DNA from: Brevibacillus laterosporus DSM 25
GTDB lineage: Bacteria; Bacillota; Bacilli; Brevibacillales; Brevibacillaceae
Length of the DNA stretch: 64,000 bases
Assembly (NCBI RefSeq): GCF_002706795.1
Contig: NZ_CP017705.1
Location: 948,001 to 1,012,000 of the forward strand
Reading direction: 5' to 3'
This document shows, piece after piece, positions 33,619 to 42,595 of this stretch; position 1 is the first letter of the stretch; the number at the start of each line of letters is the position of its first letter. The position numbers and the translations under genes are program-made. Under the pieces are notes generated by a model. The model did no database searches and was not told the origin of the DNA. It saw only the letters and a list, made by a program, of their open reading frames with translations.

Positions 33619-34995
33619 TTGGACAGTATACCGATAGATCCGTCGAACCTACTGTTAATAGCAGGTCAAGTATTTGTAGCTATCCTGTTGGTTCTTTTAA
33701 ACGGATTTTTCGTTGCAGCCGAGTTTTCCTTGGTAAAGGTGCGTCAAACGCGCTTAACCCAATTGGTTAACGAAGGTAGCAAAAGCGCCGTTTACGCGCA
33801 AAAGGTAACACAACAACTAGACGCTTATTTATCCGCCTGCCAGTTGGGGATTACACTCGCATCCTTGGCACTTGGTTGGGTCGGGGAACCAGTGATAGGC
33901 AATCTGATTGTCAAACCACTCCTTGGCCACTGGATCGCGTCTGAGGCTCTTTTACACTCCATTTCCATTGCGATTGCATTCGGTATTATTACCTTTTTGC
34001 ACATCGTTCTTGGAGAATTGGCGCCAAAATCGGTTGCCATTCAAAAAGCGGAATCAACCTCCCTACTGGTGGCGGCTCCGCTCATGTTCTTCTACAAAAT
34101 CAGTTTCCCCATCATTTGGGTACTGAATGGTGCAGCTACCTTTTTATTGCGCCGTTTGGGCATTCAACCTGTCTCTGAAAATGAGACGGCCCATACAGAA
34201 GAAGAAATTCGTTTGTTGGTAAATGAAAGTCACAAAAGCGGTCACATTGATGTCGAAGAGATGGAGCTTGTGGATAATGTGTTTGATTTCTCCGAACGTC
34301 TTGCTCGTGAAATCATGATTCCACGAATTGACATGATCTGCTTATATGATGACAATACCTTTGAAGAAAACCTGCAAATGATTCGTGATCAACGCCATAC
34401 GCGTTTTCCTGTCGCTCATAACGACAAAGACAGAATCATTGGTTTTGTGCATACTTCAGACTTCTACCTAGCGGCTCTCACAGAAGGCAAAGCCAATCTG
34501 CATGACTTCTTGCGCCCTATCTTAACGGTACCAGAGTCCATGGAAGTAAGTCATGTTCTGCGTCTGATGCAAAAGCGTCGTTCACAGATTGCTATCGTCA
34601 TTGATGAATATGGCGGTACTGCCGGATTCATTACCATGGAAGATATCCTAGAAGAGATCGTAGGCGAAATTCAGGATGAATTTGATGCATTTGAGCGTCC
34701 TGAGATAGAGTCCAAAGCGGAAAATATTTTATCAGTATCTGGTAAAACATTGCTTAACGACTTGAATGATATCTTACCTATAGAGCTGGTTTCCGATGAT
34801 GTAGATACAATTGCTGGCTGGGTATATAGCCAACTAAGTGAAGAAGTGACAGCTGGGAAGTCTGTTCTCTATAAAAACTTTAAGTTTACGATTACAGAAT
34901 TCGATAATCACCGCATAAATAGAATTGCCATTGAACAGCTTGAAGTAGAGCCAGCACAAGAAGATTCGTCTGGCGACATCCTATTGCAAGCCTGA
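33619..34995 (+). CDS. CNNM/HlyC-CorC family membrane protein
   Basis: 458 residues. DUF21 membrane domain (about 1-190, [20 protein letters not shown] and the [13 protein letters not shown] motif), a CBS pair (about 215-335; FTEEE-like entry, [47 protein letters not shown]) and a C-terminal CorC/HlyC domain. The family is linked to magnesium or cobalt efflux. The TTG at 33619 follows AAGGTGGAG and matches where the paralogue at 57645-58985 begins; the upstream ATG at 33571 is less likely. Confidence 0.9.
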   Translation: MDSIPIDPSNLLLIAGQVFVAILLVLLNGFFVAAEFSLVKVRQTRLTQLVNEGSKSAVYAQKVTQQLDAYLSACQLGITLASLALGWVGEPVIGNLIVKPLLGHWIASEALLHSISIAIAFGIITFLHIVLGELAPKSVAIQKAESTSLLVAAPLMFFYKISFPIIWVLNGAATFLLRRLGIQPVSENETAHTEEEIRLLVNESHKSGHIDVEEMELVDNVFDFSERLAREIMIPRIDMICLYDDNTFEENLQMIRDQRHTRFPVAHNDKDRIIGFVHTSDFYLAALTEGKANLHDFLRPILTVPESMEVSHVLRLMQKRRSQIAIVIDEYGGTAGFITMEDILEEIVGEIQDEFDAFERPEIESKAENILSVSGKTLLNDLNDILPIELVSDDVDTIAGWVYSQLSEEVTAGKSVLYKNFKFTITEFDNHRINRIAIEQLEVEPAQEDSSGDILLQA

Positions 34996-35055
34996 TAACT
35001 GGAATGTCCCTCTATCATTGAGGGACATTTCCGTTTGTATAGGAGTGAATGTATA

Positions 35056-37455
35056 TTGAATATTGCCAAGTACAATGATGAGTTGCTTTTGTTACGCAAA
35101 GACAACTATGCAAAAATTCCCACTTGGCGCATGTATGCAAAGCAAGGGGAACTATCTTGCCCCGTTTGTGGACAACCTGTTCATATCGTTGCTGGCATAA
35201 GCCGTGAGCCATTTTTTACTCATTTACATACTGCTCCCTGTTCCTTAGACGAACTGGACAGCTACTTACAACAAGCATTGGTATCTACGGAATTAGCAGC
35301 TACTACCAGCAATAGTGTACTCAAAGCGGAACACCCTACATCAACACCAAGCCTGGAATCTGTACAAACCTCTGCTAATCATGACCAATCCAATGATGTC
35401 ATGGTCGGTGGGTTCCGGTTACCTAAGGGGCGGAGTATTGCATCCCCAGCAACAACTGTAACACAAGCGCCTGCTACACCTGTTAAAAGCTTCCGAACCT
35501 TAATTGCACCAAAACAACGCACGCAGGTATTAGAAGAACGCTATCATTCAGCCCTGCATCCTGCACAAGAACAAGCTGTTACTTGTACAGAGGGGCCCTT
35601 ATTAATTCTCGCAGGTGCTGGAAGTGGTAAAACCCGTGTTATGACTGCCCGTACTGCCCATTTAATTACACAGATGAATATTGACCCACGTTCTATCATG
35701 GTGGTCACCTTCACTACCAAAGCAGCCGGAGAAATTAAACGTCGTTTAATGAAATCTTTACCTTCACATCAATCATCTGCTCTGATTGCAGGTACCTTCC
35801 ATAGCTTGTTTTATCGAATGCTACTATTTCATCAGCCTGAACGCTGGGATCAGCAACGCTTGTTAAAACAAGAATGGCAAAAGCGTAAATTTTTACGTGA
35901 AACAGGTGCTATCGCACAGATGGAGAATCCAATAGTCAAAGAGTCAGATTTTGAAGCAGTCATGAGTATCATAAGCCGTTGGAAAAATGAATATATCACC
36001 CCTTCCGATGCACAGCTATTGTCTGTAGACAGCTCAGAAGAAAAGCAAGCACAGGAGCTATATCCTCTGTATGAAAAGCTAAAAAAACAACATGGTTGGT
36101 TTGACTTTGATGATATGCTAATTGGCTGTTATGAAATGCTAAAAGATGATCCGCATATCTTGTCGTTATACCAAGGACGCATCCAATACATTATGATTGA
36201 TGAGTTCCAAGATATTAATCGTGTTCAATATGAAACGGTAAAATTACTGGCATCTCCTGAAAACAATCTTTGCGTAATCGGAGACGACGATCAGTCCATT
36301 TATGGCTTTCGCGGAAGTGACCCACGCTACATTCTTGGATTTACCGCAGATTATCCTAATGCAAAAACCATTTCATTAGAAGTAAACTATCGTTCTCGTT
36401 CTTCTATCGTGGGTCTTGGCTATTCCCTGATCGGGAACAATCGCACTCGTTGGAAAAAGGAACTAAAGTCATTTCATCAGGAAGAAGGCTCTTGCTATCT
36501 ATTCCAACCAGCGGATGAAGAGGAACAAGCATCCCGCATCGTGGATGAAATGAAACTACGCCTGCAAAATGGAGCACAGCCCCACCAATTTGCGCTGTTG
36601 TTTCGTACCTACGAGTCTACACGCCCTTTATTAGAACGTCTAAGCGAGGCAGATATTCCTTTCTCCTTTACACGAGAGGATGAGCCTTTTTATAGCAAGC
36701 AAGTGGTTCGCTGGGCACTGGGCTACCTGCGATTAGTGGTAGATCGAGAGAATGAATCAGCACTGCGAGAAATATTGCCCACGCTTTATCTGTCGCCAAC
36801 CGTTTGGAACGATATTCGAAGCCAGTCGATTTTAAATAATTGTTCACAGTTAACCGTGCTTCCCGAATTAACCCATTTAAAAACCTTTCAACGGGCACAA
36901 ATACGTAAAGTAGTGGATACGCTAAGTAGCTTACATAATGCTACTCCCGCTCATGCGCTTGAAACGATTTATGAGGATCTTAAATTACGTGATTACGTAA
37001 AAAAACGTGATAAAGATCGACCAGAACGAGACCAGGAACGCTCCACAGATGAATTGCGTCAATTATTGGTATCAGCTAAACGTCATGCTAGCATTCGAGA
37101 TTTCATTATGTATATTGATGAGATGGTAAAAAAGGAAGCCGAGTGGCGTAAACAACCACAAAACAATAACAATGCCGTACAAATGTTAAGTATTCATCGA
37201 GCAAAGGGCTTAGAATTCGATACTGTCTTTTTAGTAGATGTAGTAGAAGGGGCAATCCCTCATGATTTTGCTATGGATCAAGCACGCCAAGGAAACAAGG
37301 ACGCTATTGAAGAAGAGCGTCGCCTCATGTATGTAGCTGTTACCCGAGCAAGACATGATTTATTTATTGGTGTACCTACAGAGAGATTCGGTCGTAAAAC
37401 ACGTATGTCCCGCTTTGTTTCAGAGATGGGTCGAGGAAAAAAAGAACCAGAATAG
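35056..37455 (+). CDS. UvrD/PcrA-family DNA helicase (YjcD-like)
   Basis: About 799 residues. A superfamily 1 helicase with motif I GAGSGKT (about 187), motif II DEFQDI (about 381), motif III GDDDQSIYGFRGSD, motif IV VNYRS and the late motifs SIHRAKGLEFDTVFLVD and EERRLMYVAVTRA. Ahead of the helicase core are 150 residues with CPVCGQPVHIVAG and a following His/Cys group (FFTHLHTAPC), like the zinc-binding front of CoiA-type proteins, and a Pro/Thr-rich linker. The TTG at 35056 follows AGGAGTGAA. Likely in DNA repair or conflict resolution; similar to Bacillus yjcD. Confidence 0.88.
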   Translation: MNIAKYNDELLLLRKDNYAKIPTWRMYAKQGELSCPVCGQPVHIVAGISREPFFTHLHTAPCSLDELDSYLQQALVSTELAATTSNSVLKAEHPTSTPSLESVQTSANHDQSNDVMVGGFRLPKGRSIASPATTVTQAPATPVKSFRTLIAPKQRTQVLEERYHSALHPAQEQAVTCTEGPLLILAGAGSGKTRVMTARTAHLITQMNIDPRSIMVVTFTTKAAGEIKRRLMKSLPSHQSSALIAGTFHSLFYRMLLFHQPERWDQQRLLKQEWQKRKFLRETGAIAQMENPIVKESDFEAVMSIISRWKNEYITPSDAQLLSVDSSEEKQAQELYPLYEKLKKQHGWFDFDDMLIGCYEMLKDDPHILSLYQGRIQYIMIDEFQDINRVQYETVKLLASPENNLCVIGDDDQSIYGFRGSDPRYILGFTADYPNAKTISLEVNYRSRSSIVGLGYSLIGNNRTRWKKELKSFHQEEGSCYLFQPADEEEQASRIVDEMKLRLQNGAQPHQFALLFRTYESTRPLLERLSEADIPFSFTREDEPFYSKQVVRWALGYLRLVVDRENESALREILPTLYLSPTVWNDIRSQSILNNCSQLTVLPELTHLKTFQRAQIRKVVDTLSSLHNATPAHALETIYEDLKLRDYVKKRDKDRPERDQERSTDELRQLLVSAKRHASIRDFIMYIDEMVKKEAEWRKQPQNNNNAVQMLSIHRAKGLEFDTVFLVDVVEGAIPHDFAMDQARQGNKDAIEEERRLMYVAVTRARHDLFIGVPTERFGRKTRMSRFVSEMGRGKKEPE

Positions 37456-37472
37456 TACTTGTACGATCAAAT

Positions 37473-37563
37473 AAAATACCCCTATGCTTGCCTGGATAAG
37501 GTTCATTTTCTAAAGAGCAGAATTGAACCTTACCTTCACGGCAATCCATGGGGGTATTTTTCT
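37473..37563. terminator. Nested bidirectional terminator
   Basis: AAAATACCCC and GGGGTATTTT enclose a second stem (AAGGTTCA with TTGAACCTT), giving a long structured block between the convergent helicase and fabI genes. Confidence 0.7.
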
Positions 37564-37575
37564 TAGCGGTCTAGC

Positions 37576-38349
37576 TTAACGACCGATGATATTGTAGCCA
37601 GCGTCAACATGCAACACTTCACCCGTAATACCACGAGACATATAGCTCATTAAGAATAAAGCTGTATCGCCTACTTCTGTTTGATCAATCGTACGACGTA
37701 GGGGAGCTTTTTCCTCAATTTCTTTGATGATAGCATTAAAGCCGCTAATTCCTTTTGCAGCTAATGTACGGATTGGACCTGCAGAGATCGCATTTACGCG
37801 AATGTCGTCTTTGCCAAGATCACTTGCCAAATAGCGTACACTCATATCGAGGGCCGCTTTTGCTACACCCATCACGTTGTAATTGGAGACTACGCGCTCA
37901 CCACCTAGATATGTCAACGTAACAATACTACCACCCTCTGTCATAAGCGGACGAGCTTCACGAGCTACCGCTACAAGAGAATACGCACTGATATCATGTG
38001 CTAACGCAAATCCATCACGGGAGGTATCAACGAACTCACCACTTAGATCTTCTCCTTTAGCAAATGCGATGCAGTGAGCGATACCATGTAATACTCCTAC
38101 TTTTTCTTTAATAGATTGGAATAACGCTGCTACCTCTTTATCATTGGTAACATCGCAGTTGTACAATATTTGCTCAGGCTGGTCCAGCGTTGCTGCCAAA
38201 TCCTCTACATTCTTTTTCAATCGCTCTCCTTGATATGTGAAAATCAAGTTCGCTCCCGCTTTCGACAAGGATTGTGCAATTCCCCACGCGATGCTGCGAT
38301 GATTAGCTACACCCATAACCAAAATATTTTTACCTTGCAACAATTTCAT
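37576..38349 (-). CDS. fabI: Enoyl-[acyl-carrier-protein] reductase (NADH), FabI
   Basis: 257 residues. Reduces the trans-2-enoyl-ACP double bond in the last step of each fatty acid elongation round. Visible: the NAD-binding GVANHRSIAWGIA (13-25), CDVTND, and the FabI-type active site with Tyr147, Tyr157 and Lys164 (Y-x6-K in SNYNVMGVAKAALDMS), then NAISAGPIRTLAAKGI and the HVDAGYNI end. The ATG at 38349 is favoured by GAAAGGGG upstream. Essential-type housekeeping gene and target of triclosan in relatives. Confidence 0.96.
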   Translation of the reverse strand: MKLLQGKNILVMGVANHRSIAWGIAQSLSKAGANLIFTYQGERLKKNVEDLAATLDQPEQILYNCDVTNDKEVAALFQSIKEKVGVLHGIAHCIAFAKGEDLSGEFVDTSRDGFALAHDISAYSLVAVAREARPLMTEGGSIVTLTYLGGERVVSNYNVMGVAKAALDMSVRYLASDLGKDDIRVNAISAGPIRTLAAKGISGFNAIIKEIEEKAPLRRTIDQTEVGDTALFLMSYMSRGITGEVLHVDAGYNIIGR

Positions 38350-38442
38350 ATGTAAAAACCCCTTTCTTTCCCAACATACTCCAAACATTATAACTTATAT
38401 TAGCCTGTTCTACGAGTTATCGCTAGTAGTCTGATTAGTCAT

Positions 38443-39165
38443 TTAGTGAATATGTGTATGAAAAAAGAGCGAAAAAACCATATACAACACCATCGATACA
38501 CAAAAATAAAGACTTAATCTAGGGTAATTTCGATTTTGTATGAGAGGAACCAGGTGACTAGCTGCTACGTATAAAAATACCCCTGCTGACAAAGCTAGGC
38601 CTGCGCTTGTCCATGCTTCGGAAATCCATTGTCCAGCCAGACGCAAGGTCACGGCTCCAAGAATAGTAGCCCCACATAAACCAAGCCCCCCCAGTAAAGC
38701 CATTCCACGTTTTCCCGTTGCTGCTAGCAATAGCGAAGATACCGTAATTCCATCTGGCAATCGGTGCAAGATGAGCGCTATTAGCAATGGAAGAGCAAGG
38801 CCTGCATCGGTATCCAATCCTGCCGCAATCGAAAAGCCTTCAAAATAGGCATGCATGAAAAATCCGAGACTTATTCCGATCAGGTTATTCGTATGTGGCT
38901 TTCCTTGATCATGTCGAATGCTTTCTAATAAAAATAACATCATAAAGCCTACCAGTACTAACGGCAGAAATTGATGTCCACCACCTAGCATGGCATGTGG
39001 CAAAAGATCCAGAACCGTTAAACTCAGTAAAATGCCGCCTCCTAAACTAATCATCACAAATAACGCCTGCTCAGACCACTTTTTACGAAAACAAATCGTA
39101 AAACTGCCAAGCAAACTAGCAGCACAAACCAGTAACAACAGAAGTGATATTGAAGGATGCCACAT
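38443..39165 (-). CDS. ZIP-family metal transporter
   Basis: 240 residues with about eight membrane helices. The metal-site motifs are FFMHAYFEGFSI (helix 4) and LILHRLPDGITVSSLLL (helix 5, the HxxPDG form of HxxPEG), preceded by a HDQGKPH loop. Imports or exchanges zinc or related divalent cations. The ATG at 39165 is chosen over a TTG 10 codons upstream since homologues start near the first helix. It ends with a histidine tail (HTHIH). Confidence 0.85.
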   Translation of the reverse strand: MWHPSISLLLLLVCAASLLGSFTICFRKKWSEQALFVMISLGGGILLSLTVLDLLPHAMLGGGHQFLPLVLVGFMMLFLLESIRHDQGKPHTNNLIGISLGFFMHAYFEGFSIAAGLDTDAGLALPLLIALILHRLPDGITVSSLLLAATGKRGMALLGGLGLCGATILGAVTLRLAGQWISEAWTSAGLALSAGVFLYVAASHLVPLIQNRNYPRLSLYFCVSMVLYMVFSLFFHTHIH

Positions 39166-39484
39166 TATTTCATGCCCTGCCTTCCTTGTCCACAATCAGA
39201 CAAACTGTTGATCTGATTCATTGTACGCATACCGATAGATAGTTATGCCCTTCTGTTCATGTCAAAGCTAGACACCCATCCCTCTACTTGTCCAAATTCG
39301 CCGAAAGATCACTAGTTTTTAGAACCTTTGTCGATTGGCTTTTTCCGGGAAAAATAGGTGCTATAATACCTGTAGAAAATAGAATCGAAATCTGTTCGGT
39401 ACGCATTCACCTTCGCCCTGTTGTATTAGCTGGTCACAATTGTCTAAAATCTGCTTTGAGGAATTTCGATTGGAGAGTGATCAC

Positions 39485-40120
39485 ATGAAGCAAATGCTGC
39501 ATACCTGGATGGCTTCTAAAGAAGTAGCCGAAAAATTAGACTTACATGTTCGTACCTTGCGTAACTGGCTAGATTTATTTGTCCCTACAAGCCAACGACA
39601 AAAAAATCCACAAGGACATTATCTAATTAGCACAGACGGATTCACCTTGCTGCAAGAGGCAAAAAAACGCAAAGATTCCGGGAACAGTTCCCTAAAAGAA
39701 ATTCAGCGAGAAATGCTAGAAGAAGGCATCCTACCTGTAGAAATCTTAGATAATGAAGTCGCTGCCAATATGGAGACACAGGTTACTGAATCAAAAGCAT
39801 TACCTAGTCAGCCTCTCACAAACGCACTTCGAGAGGTAGAGATGACCGTACAAGATACACTCCTTCAATTCCAAAAAGAAATAAGTCAATTAGCCACTCT
39901 GCCACAGTTGCATGCTTCTATATTAGAAAAAATCGCTGAAATTGAAGATAAACAAGAAGCTCTTCGTCTGGAAATGCGCCGCGTGACGTTTGAAATGGAT
40001 CTCATGCATCAACGTTTGACACGTCGTAAGCAACGTTCTAATCGCTATGAAAGTAGATGGTCACTTAATCCTTTTCGCTGGTTTACTCGTAGTAACAACC
40101 ATAGTGTAATTTCAGAGTAG
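39485..40120 (+). CDS. MerR-like HTH protein with coiled coil (RacA-like)
   Basis: 211 residues. An N-terminal MerR-type helix-turn-helix (MASKEVAEKLDLHVRTLRNWLDLF), a connector, a coiled coil (about 130-185, MRRVTFEMDLMHQRLTRRKQ) and a basic C-terminus. This order recalls RacA and related chromosome-associated proteins rather than metal-sensing MerR regulators. The ATG at 39485 has TGGAGAGTG upstream. Role unknown. Confidence 0.75.
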   Translation: MKQMLHTWMASKEVAEKLDLHVRTLRNWLDLFVPTSQRQKNPQGHYLISTDGFTLLQEAKKRKDSGNSSLKEIQREMLEEGILPVEILDNEVAANMETQVTESKALPSQPLTNALREVEMTVQDTLLQFQKEISQLATLPQLHASILEKIAEIEDKQEALRLEMRRVTFEMDLMHQRLTRRKQRSNRYESRWSLNPFRWFTRSNNHSVISE

Positions 40121-40141
40121 AGACTTTTGTCTTTTGTCCCT

Positions 40142-40165
40142 CCGGCATAAGCCGGTATTTTTTTT
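40142..40165 (+). terminator. Intrinsic terminator
   Basis: CCGGC-ATAA-GCCGG followed by TA and eight T. Confidence 0.88.
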
Positions 40166-40263
40166 GGCTTTGCGGCATAAGCTCCCTGTCTTATAATGAT
40201 AAAAGATTATTACTTTTGCAAAAATATCTTCCAAATGAATGTATAGGATAGGAGGTTACAACC

Positions 40264-40839
40264 ATGCATATGCAAATAAAAAATCCTTCCCTTCAAAATA
40301 TTATTCTGCGTGATCTTCGGCCAGAGGATATTCCTCTCATATGGCACTATAACTTTGAGGCTGCGGACAGAGAATTTCATAACTGGAATGGCCCCTATCA
40401 ACCTGTCGTCTATGTGCCTGAAGAGGAATACGCAAAACGATACCATGAGGATTTACTCCTAGTAAACACTACAATTCCCCGCAGGAATTTAGTGATCGAA
40501 ATTAATGGTGAGCTAAAAGGTACAGTAGGTCGTTACTGGGTAGACAAAGCGACTAATTGGTGCGAAATAGGCATTGTAATTTATGATTCGTCCTATTGGT
40601 CTGGCGGTTACGGAACCATTGCCTTTCAATCGTGGATTGATTATTTATTTACCGAAATGAATGTGGTTCGTTTAGGAATCTCCACATGGTCAGGTAACGA
40701 GCGGATGATGCGTCTTGCCCAAAAATGCGGTATGCAAGAAGAAGGCCGAATACGACAAGCAAGAATTGTCCGTGGTGCATACTATGATTCTATCAAGATG
40801 GGAATTTTGCGTAGTGAATGGCAGGCTAAAAGATCCTAG
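40264..40839 (+). CDS. GNAT N-acetyltransferase, RimJ/RimL type
   Basis: 191 residues: IILRDLRPEDIPLIWHYNFE at the start, VIYDSSYWSGGYGTIAFQSWIDYLF (acetyl-CoA loop) and LGISTWSGNERMMRLAQKCGMQEEGRIRQARIV. AGGAGG precedes the ATG. Substrate unknown. Monocistronic. Confidence 0.88.
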   Translation: MHMQIKNPSLQNIILRDLRPEDIPLIWHYNFEAADREFHNWNGPYQPVVYVPEEEYAKRYHEDLLLVNTTIPRRNLVIEINGELKGTVGRYWVDKATNWCEIGIVIYDSSYWSGGYGTIAFQSWIDYLFTEMNVVRLGISTWSGNERMMRLAQKCGMQEEGRIRQARIVRGAYYDSIKMGILRSEWQAKRS

Positions 40840-40865
40840 CCACACTTCCTGCCTCCAAAATACAA

Positions 40866-40906
40866 GAAAAGCCACGGAGCATGCTTGCTCACGTGGCTAC
40901 TTTTTA
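40866..40906. terminator. Terminator between GNAT and terC genes
   Basis: AGCCACG and CGTGGCT form the stem, with ACTTTTT on the plus strand and an A-rich flank on the other side. Confidence 0.75.
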
Positions 40907-41629
40907 CGATCCAATATTCACTTCATGATGAGAGCTATTCTCCTGCATCATCTGGTTAGCCTTGGCTTTTTTCGCCATCCGATTACGTTGCCAGTAACCA
41001 GATGCGATTACTCCCACAATAACAACACCTTTCAATAGATAGCTTATCCAAGGATTAGCGTTGAAGAATGGTTGTAAATGAGCCTCATGCGTAATCATTT
41101 TAGCAGCCGCTAAAGCTAGAATTCCTGCCCCTACATAAGGAATCCATGCATAGCGATCCATCGCCTTGAGAATTAACGTGCTTCCCCATACCATGATTGG
41201 CACACTAATCAGTAAGCCAATAATAATGAGCACCATGTTACCATGAGCAGTACCAGCAATGGCTACAACGTTATCAATTCCCATCGTTACATCGGCGATC
41301 ACAATGGTTCGAATCGCTGCCATTAACGAATCCCCTGCTTTGATGTCCTTTTCATGCCCATCTTCCACCAACAAATTATAAGAAATCCAAACAAGCAAGA
41401 GACCTCCGACAACAAATAAGAACGGAATTTGTAACAAATACGCTGCTGCAATAGTTGCAATTACACGTACAACTACAGCTAATCCTGTTCCCCAGAAAAT
41501 CGCTTTTTTCTTTTGCTCCAGCGGCAGGTTTCGGCTTGCCATGGCAATGACCACTGCATTGTCTCCACCAAGCAAAATGTCGATAGCAATGATCATTAGT
41601 AACTGAATAATAAATTCTGTCTCAAACAT
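40904..41629 (-). CDS. TerC-family membrane protein (YkoY-like)
   Basis: 241 residues with seven membrane helices. Family motifs: LGGDNAVVIAMASRNLP in helix 1 and ADVTMGIDNVVAIAGTA in helix 4, whose acidic residues are thought to bind metal. TerC/YkoY proteins are implicated in manganese export, including metalation of exported proteins in Bacillus. AGGGAGGGAAG precedes the ATG. The 340-base leader carries a yybP-ykoY riboswitch, which supports a manganese role. Confidence 0.93.
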   Translation of the reverse strand: MFETEFIIQLLMIIAIDILLGGDNAVVIAMASRNLPLEQKKKAIFWGTGLAVVVRVIATIAAAYLLQIPFLFVVGGLLLVWISYNLLVEDGHEKDIKAGDSLMAAIRTIVIADVTMGIDNVVAIAGTAHGNMVLIIIGLLISVPIMVWGSTLILKAMDRYAWIPYVGAGILALAAAKMITHEAHLQPFFNANPWISYLLKGVVIVGVIASGYWQRNRMAKKAKANQMMQENSSHHEVNIGS

Positions 41630-41732
41630 AATTTCTTCCCTCCCTGCCCTCGTGGGCTTATCTCACCTTTGAACGACTTTCCTTGATCTCCCTGCTGATT
41701 CTTCATGAATACAAATTTCCATGATTGACAAC

Positions 41733-41781
41733 AAAAAAGACCTTTACCTACGCACATATCCTGTACATAGGCAAAGGTCTT
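41733..41781 (-). terminator. Riboswitch expression platform terminator
   Basis: On the minus strand AGACCTTTGCCTA and TAGGTAAAGGTCT form a stem followed by six T, between the aptamer and the terC gene. Read-through would need an alternative fold stabilised by the bound ion. Confidence 0.82.
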
Positions 41782-41880
41782 GCTAACAACGATCAGTTGC
41801 CAACAAAGCCGAGGATTCACACCCTGTAATGACGACTTTGCTGTAAAAGCTACTCCCCTTTGACTGAGAGTTACGTTCTT
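41782..41880 (-). promoter_or_regulatory. yybP-ykoY (manganese) riboswitch aptamer
   Basis: On the minus strand the leader has AAAGGGGAGTAGC, then GTCGTCATTACAGGG and AATCCTCGGCTTTG, closed by GTTGGCAACTGATCG. The GGGGAGTAGC loop is the hallmark of the yybP-ykoY family, which senses Mn2+ and commonly precedes TerC-type genes. The terminator follows directly, so control is probably transcriptional. Confidence 0.85.
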
Positions 41881-41971
41881 TTAAGTTTTATAATGTCATC
41901 ATACGAGTAACTCCACTTGTTGTCAAGCATCCTTTTCAGTATGATGGATGAGTAAGGAGGAGGAGACAAAA

Positions 41972-42475
41972 GTGAAGAAACCATTTGTGATTGAAGCCAT
42001 CATGCTGGCTATATACGGCAATTTACTAGTGCCAAGCGAGCCTGTCGAATACCTCATCCCCTCTTCTACTCTCCGTGAACTGGACGAATTTATCGGAAAT
42101 TCTAGTCCCATCATGCATGACCCGGAAGAAGAGCAACGGGTAAGGGAAATTATTGGAGACATGATCCAATATTTCCACAATCCTTTTCGACGTAAAATGA
42201 TGGGAAAATCATTGGTAGCACCATGGTCTACCGTTACTTTTGAACATAGTGATACTGTTCACTTTACCATTGTAAAAGCGGAAGATACCGCCATGTGGGG
42301 AGAGATTTTTGACCCCATTGAAACCGAATTAATCTTAACAGCGATGAAATGGGACGTTCCCCTAATTACTGATCAAACCGAATGGCAGGATCGTTTGCTG
42401 GAATATGTAATTCCAATTCAATTTTATGATATTGAGGACTTCGATTTTGCCGTGGAGCCCAAACTCTATTTATAG
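41972..42475 (+). CDS. Conserved hypothetical protein, PIN-like features
   Basis: 167 residues, acidic, no export signal. IEAIMLAIYGNLLVPSEPVEYLIPSSTLRELDEFI and, near the end, ETELILTAMKWDVPLITDQTEW resemble the start and the late metal-binding stretch of PIN-like ribonuclease folds, but the usual first aspartate is not obvious. GGAGGAGGAG precedes the GTG at 41972. Divergent from the terC leader. Function unknown. Confidence 0.6.
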   Translation: MKKPFVIEAIMLAIYGNLLVPSEPVEYLIPSSTLRELDEFIGNSSPIMHDPEEEQRVREIIGDMIQYFHNPFRRKMMGKSLVAPWSTVTFEHSDTVHFTIVKAEDTAMWGEIFDPIETELILTAMKWDVPLITDQTEWQDRLLEYVIPIQFYDIEDFDFAVEPKLYL

Positions 42476-42483
42476 AGAAAAAG

Positions 42484-42519
42484 AAAGGCTTATCCTTTAT
42501 AACAAATGGATAAGCCTTT
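42484..42519. terminator. Hairpin between convergent genes
   Basis: AAAGGCTTATCC and GGATAAGCCTTT form a perfect 12-bp stem just past the hypothetical gene. Confidence 0.75.
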
Positions 42520-42520
42520 G

Positions 42521-42565
42521 GCGTGTAGACAAAGCACCCGAGTACAAAAGGTCTACACGCTTTTT
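42521..42565. terminator. Intrinsic terminator before NRPS 3' end
   Basis: GCGTGTAGAC and GTCTACACGC pair, followed by five T on the plus strand. It insulates the convergent NRPS gene. Confidence 0.8.
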
Positions 42566-42595
42566 ATTGGCTGTAAAAAGGTACTATACTACTTT

